Shown in pieces: positions 6,438 through 8,625 of a stretch of 8,625 bases of DNA. How positions within the stretch are numbered: the first letter of the stretch is position 1; each line of letters opens with the position of its first letter. Position numbers and translations under genes: made by a program. Location: contig JAYVSU010000188.1 of the NCBI GenBank assembly GCA_043775055.1, positions 1-8,625 on the forward strand, read 5' to 3'. A model generated the notes under the pieces. The model was not told where the DNA came from. It searched no databases and saw nothing but the letters and a program-made list of their open reading frames with translations. The DNA is from Aalborgiella sp043775055. GTDB lineage: Bacteria > Pseudomonadota > Gammaproteobacteria > Burkholderiales > Burkholderiaceae_C.

Positions 6438-8063
6438 TTATAATTGCCGCAGCTTGAAACGCTGCAACTTACCGGTTTCGGTGCGCGGCAGTTTGTCGAC
6501 AAAGCTCACGATGCGCGGGTATTTGTAGGGCGCGATGGCGGCTTTGACGTGGTCTTGCAGGGTTTTGACCATGGCGTCGTTGGCCAATTGATCTGGTTTC
6601 AGCACCACAAACGCCCGCACCACCATGCCCCGCTCGTCGTCTTTTTGGCCGATCACCGCAGCTTCAGCGACCGCTGGGTGCTTGAGCAAGGCATCCTCCA
6701 CCTCGGGCGCACCCACGTTGTAGCCCGCGGTGATGATCATGTCGTCGTCCCGCGCTTGGTAGCAAAAGTAGCCCTCATCGTCTTGCACAAAGGCATCACC
6801 GGGGTAGTTCCAGCCGTTTTTGACGTAGTTGAGCTGCCGCGCATCATCAAAATACTTGCAACCCGTGGGGCCGATCACAGCGAGTTTTCCCACTGTGCCG
6901 CGCGGCACCTCGTTACCGGCATCGTCCACGACTTTGGCGGTGTAACCGGGGACGACTTTGCCAATCGCACCGGCTTTGACGTCTTTGCCGCTGCTTGAGA
7001 TAAAAATATGGAACATCTCGGTCGCGCCTATGCCGTCCAGCATCTCTAAACCGGTGGCTTGCTTCCAGAGCTGGCGGGTCGCGTCAGGCAAGGCCTCGCC
7101 AGCGCTGACCGTAATGCGCAGCTTGGGCAAGCCGATAGCTTTGGCAAACGGGGCCATTTGGCGGTAAAACGTAGGTGCGGTGTAGCAGATGGTCGCGCCG
7201 ACCTCGTTCATGAAATTAACCATAACCTCAGGCGTGTAGGCCGCGTCTGGAAAGTACACCGACGCACCCGCCCACATCGGGAAAATCAGCAAACCGCCCA
7301 AGCCGAAGGTGAAGGCCAGTGGCGGCGAGCCGACGATGATGTCGTCTGGCGTGGCTTGCAGCACATGGCGCGGCCAGGCCTCGCAGGCGGCCAGCACGTC
7401 GCGGTGGGTGTGGACGGCGGCCTTGGGTTTGCCGGTCGTGCCCGAGGTGAAGGCCATCAAGGCAATGTCGGTGGCCAGCGTGGGGCAGGCGGTGAAATGG
7501 CCGTCTTTTTGCGATGACAAGGTGGCTAAACCCTGCGGATGCACCATGACGTTGAAAGGCAGGATTGTTTTCAGCTCGGGGTGCTGGGTTTGGGCAATTT
7601 CCAGCTCTTCCATCAGTTTGATGTCGCACAGCGCGACGGTGGGCTGGGCTTTCTCAATGATGTCGCCCAGCTCGGTAGCGCGCAGCAGCGGCATGGTGGC
7701 CACTGCAATCAAACCCGCTTTGACGACAGCTAGCCAAGCCAGCGCCATGCCGACCGAGTTGCCGCCGCGCAGCAAAACGCGGTTGCCGGGGATGAGGCCG
7801 TAATCTTCGGTCAGCACCTGGGCGATGCGGTTCACCCGGTCGCCGACGTCGTGATACGTGAGCGTGATGCGCGGGCTGCGCAGCAAGGGGCGGTCGGAAA
7901 ATCCTTTGAGGCTGGCTTTGTCGAGCAGCTCGGTCACCAGATTGAGTTGTGGCTGCAAGATTTCATCCAAAACAGCTGGCGGAAAATCGTACATCTGCTG
8001 CGGCCACTGCTCCGGCGGTGGCAGTTTGTTATGGATGAAACTGTCGGTTTGAGCAGAATTCAT
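6438..8063 (-). CDS. AMP-forming acyl-CoA ligase, benzoate/2-aminobenzoate-CoA ligase-like
   Basis: 541 residues of the adenylate-forming (ANL) superfamily: activates a carboxylic acid with ATP and transfers it to CoA. Motifs in order are the P-loop TSGTTGKPK (206-214), the aromatic-acid-type core YTAPTFYRQM (294-303) and SAGEALP (320-326), DGIGATEM (343-350), YPGDAF with D423 (420-425), the hinge region RDDDMIITAGYNVGAPEVE (438-456) and the C-terminal catalytic Lys532 in PRTETGKLQR. The overall wording resembles proteins annotated as benzoate-CoA or 2-aminobenzoate-CoA ligase in Burkholderiales, but the substrate is an inference. AGGAAA lies 8 bases before the ATG at 8063. It sits between an acyl-CoA dehydrogenase and a RidA-family gene, a trio I recall near salicylyl-CoA/2-aminobenzoyl-CoA monooxygenase clusters. 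Composition is high G+C (44/60 in 7381-7440). Confidence 0.9.
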   Translation of the reverse strand: MNSAQTDSFIHNKLPPPEQWPQQMYDFPPAVLDEILQPQLNLVTELLDKASLKGFSDRPLLRSPRITLTYHDVGDRVNRIAQVLTEDYGLIPGNRVLLRGGNSVGMALAWLAVVKAGLIAVATMPLLRATELGDIIEKAQPTVALCDIKLMEELEIAQTQHPELKTILPFNVMVHPQGLATLSSQKDGHFTACPTLATDIALMAFTSGTTGKPKAAVHTHRDVLAACEAWPRHVLQATPDDIIVGSPPLAFTFGLGGLLIFPMWAGASVYFPDAAYTPEVMVNFMNEVGATICYTAPTFYRQMAPFAKAIGLPKLRITVSAGEALPDATRQLWKQATGLEMLDGIGATEMFHIFISSSGKDVKAGAIGKVVPGYTAKVVDDAGNEVPRGTVGKLAVIGPTGCKYFDDARQLNYVKNGWNYPGDAFVQDDEGYFCYQARDDDMIITAGYNVGAPEVEDALLKHPAVAEAAVIGQKDDERGMVVRAFVVLKPDQLANDAMVKTLQDHVKAAIAPYKYPRIVSFVDKLPRTETGKLQRFKLRQL

Positions 8064-8100
8064 AGGTAAGCTTTCCTAGATCATTTAATCAACCAAACCG

Positions 8101-8166
8101 CGTCATTCCCGCGCAGGCGGGAATCCAGACACGCCACCGTGGATTCCCGCCTGCGCGGGAATGACG
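8101..8166. repeat. Paired dRS3-like inverted repeat (27-bp arms)
   Basis: The arm at 8101-8127 is repeated exactly, inverted, at 8140-8166, with a 12-base spacer. Each arm itself contains the 20-base palindrome ATTCCC-N8-GGGAAT, the dRS3 format known from Neisseria and common in other betaproteobacteria. The whole unit can fold as one long hairpin in RNA. It lies at the junction between the acyl-CoA dehydrogenase and the CoA ligase and supplies the last 21 codons and the stop of the dehydrogenase gene. Confidence 0.9.
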
Positions 8167-8625
8167 ACATCCTTGAGCACCGATTTTCCAATGATGAGCT
8201 GCTGCACCTCGGTCGCGCCTTCGTAGATACGCAAAGAGCGAATATCGCGGTACAAATGCTCGACCATGCTGCCGACTTGGACGCCTTGCCCGCCATGCAT
8301 TTGCAGCGCCATATCGATGACTTTTTGCGCGTTTTCAGTGGCGACCAGCTTGGCCATGGCGGAGGCGCGGCTGTAAGTGGCGGCACTGGCTGGTGTGGTC
8401 GTTCCTTGCACATCTCGCATCCACGCGGCGCGGTAGGTCAGCAACGCGGCGCTGTCGATGAGGGCGGCCATGTCGCCAAACTTGGCTTGCGTCAGCTGCA
8501 TGTCGGCCAGCGTGCCGCCAAACATGCGGCGGGTTTTGGCGAAGTGCAGTGCCTCGGCCATCGCGCGGCGGGCCATGCCCAAAGCAGCAGCGGCGACAGA
8601 GGCGCGAAAGATGTCCAAAGTCCGC
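8103..8625 (-). CDS. Acyl-CoA dehydrogenase, C-terminal part (5' end outside window)
   Basis: FAD-dependent alpha,beta-oxidation of an acyl-CoA thioester. About 173 C-terminal codons are visible, running in from the window edge (RTLDIFRASVAAAALGMARRA). The all-helical C-terminal domain is clear: HFAKTRRMFGGTLADMQLTQ, the QMHGGQGVQVGS segment, and the terminal signature IRSLRIYEGATEVQQLIIGK, which normally lies very close to the C-terminus. After SVLKD the sequence runs into a 66-base inverted repeat, which encodes a further 21 residues (VVIPAQAGIHGG...PPARE) and the TGA at 8103-8105. The extra tail is therefore repeat-derived. The gene is upstream in an operon with the CoA ligase, 39 bases away. 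The exact acyl substrate is unknown; an aromatic or alicyclic CoA thioester fits the neighbour. Confidence 0.92.
   Translation of the reverse strand, partial: RTLDIFRASVAAAALGMARRAMAEALHFAKTRRMFGGTLADMQLTQAKFGDMAALIDSAALLTYRAAWMRDVQGTTTPASAATYSRASAMAKLVATENAQKVIDMALQMHGGQGVQVGSMVEHLYRDIRSLRIYEGATEVQQLIIGKSVLKDVVIPAQAGIHGGVSGFPPARE

Noticed and set aside
8064..8077. Near-palindrome AGGTAAGCTTTCCT over the ligase ribosome binding site
   Set aside because: A hairpin needs an unpaired loop, which leaves only a few pairs here; too weak to claim translational control.
8081..8413. Minus-strand frame containing FPRRREST...CLDSRLRGNDA
   Set aside because: This is the common spurious translation of the ATTCCC/GGGAAT repeat in the wrong frame; the acyl-CoA dehydrogenase frame is the real one.

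Overview
The window looks like chromosomal DNA from a betaproteobacterium of the order Burkholderiales, most likely the family Comamonadaceae. This is inferred from the thrS-infC order with an AUC-started IF-3, the wording of the ThrRS and IF-3 proteins, short TTTGCTATA-type intergenic hairpins, and a dRS3-like ATTCCC-N8-GGGAAT repeat. No species can be named from the sequence alone. There are no rRNA, tRNA, transposase, integrase or CRISPR features in the window.

Layout. Positions 1-2520 (minus strand) hold the start of the translation operon: thrS (threonyl-tRNA synthetase, complete), then infC (initiation factor IF-3, C-terminal end cut by the window edge). Positions 2521-2650 hold two small hairpins. 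Positions 2651-3244 (minus) encode a small exported protein with two DUF4214-like repeats. Positions 3344-3421 are a dead fragment, the last 25 codons and stop of a RidA-family gene. Positions 3467-6034 are a three-gene module: a CrgA-like LysR regulator (minus), diverging from an MdaB-type NAD(P)H:quinone reductase and a classical short-chain dehydrogenase (both plus). Positions 6031-8625 (minus) are an operon of an acyl-CoA dehydrogenase (5' end outside the window), a benzoate/2-aminobenzoate-type CoA ligase and an intact RidA-family protein.

The most interesting structure is the relation between the dead RidA fragment (3344-3421) and the 3' end of the intact RidA gene (6031-6108). Both encode the same 25 C-terminal residues, yet 7 of the 25 codons and the stop codon differ, all silently, around a 38-base identical core. 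The two copies lie in the same orientation and bracket the regulator/quinone-reductase/dehydrogenase module. This is the pattern left when a DNA segment enters the 3' end of a gene and supplies a replacement 3' end. The module is also compositionally mixed: sampled 60-base lines give 24/60 G+C in mdaB and 20/60 in the dehydrogenase, against 35/60 in the LysR gene and in thrS and 44/60 in the CoA ligase.

How the genes may work together. The CrgA-like regulator probably controls itself and the divergent mdaB-SDR pair, giving an electrophile/quinone detoxification unit; the divergent crgA-mdaB pair is known in Neisseria meningitidis. The neighbouring operon probably activates an aromatic or related carboxylic acid to its CoA thioester and oxidises an acyl-CoA. 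Its RidA-family protein has Met where the catalytic Arg of true RidA sits, so imine deamination is doubtful. A 66-base inverted repeat has been built into the 3' end of the acyl-CoA dehydrogenase gene and gives the protein a 21-residue tail.
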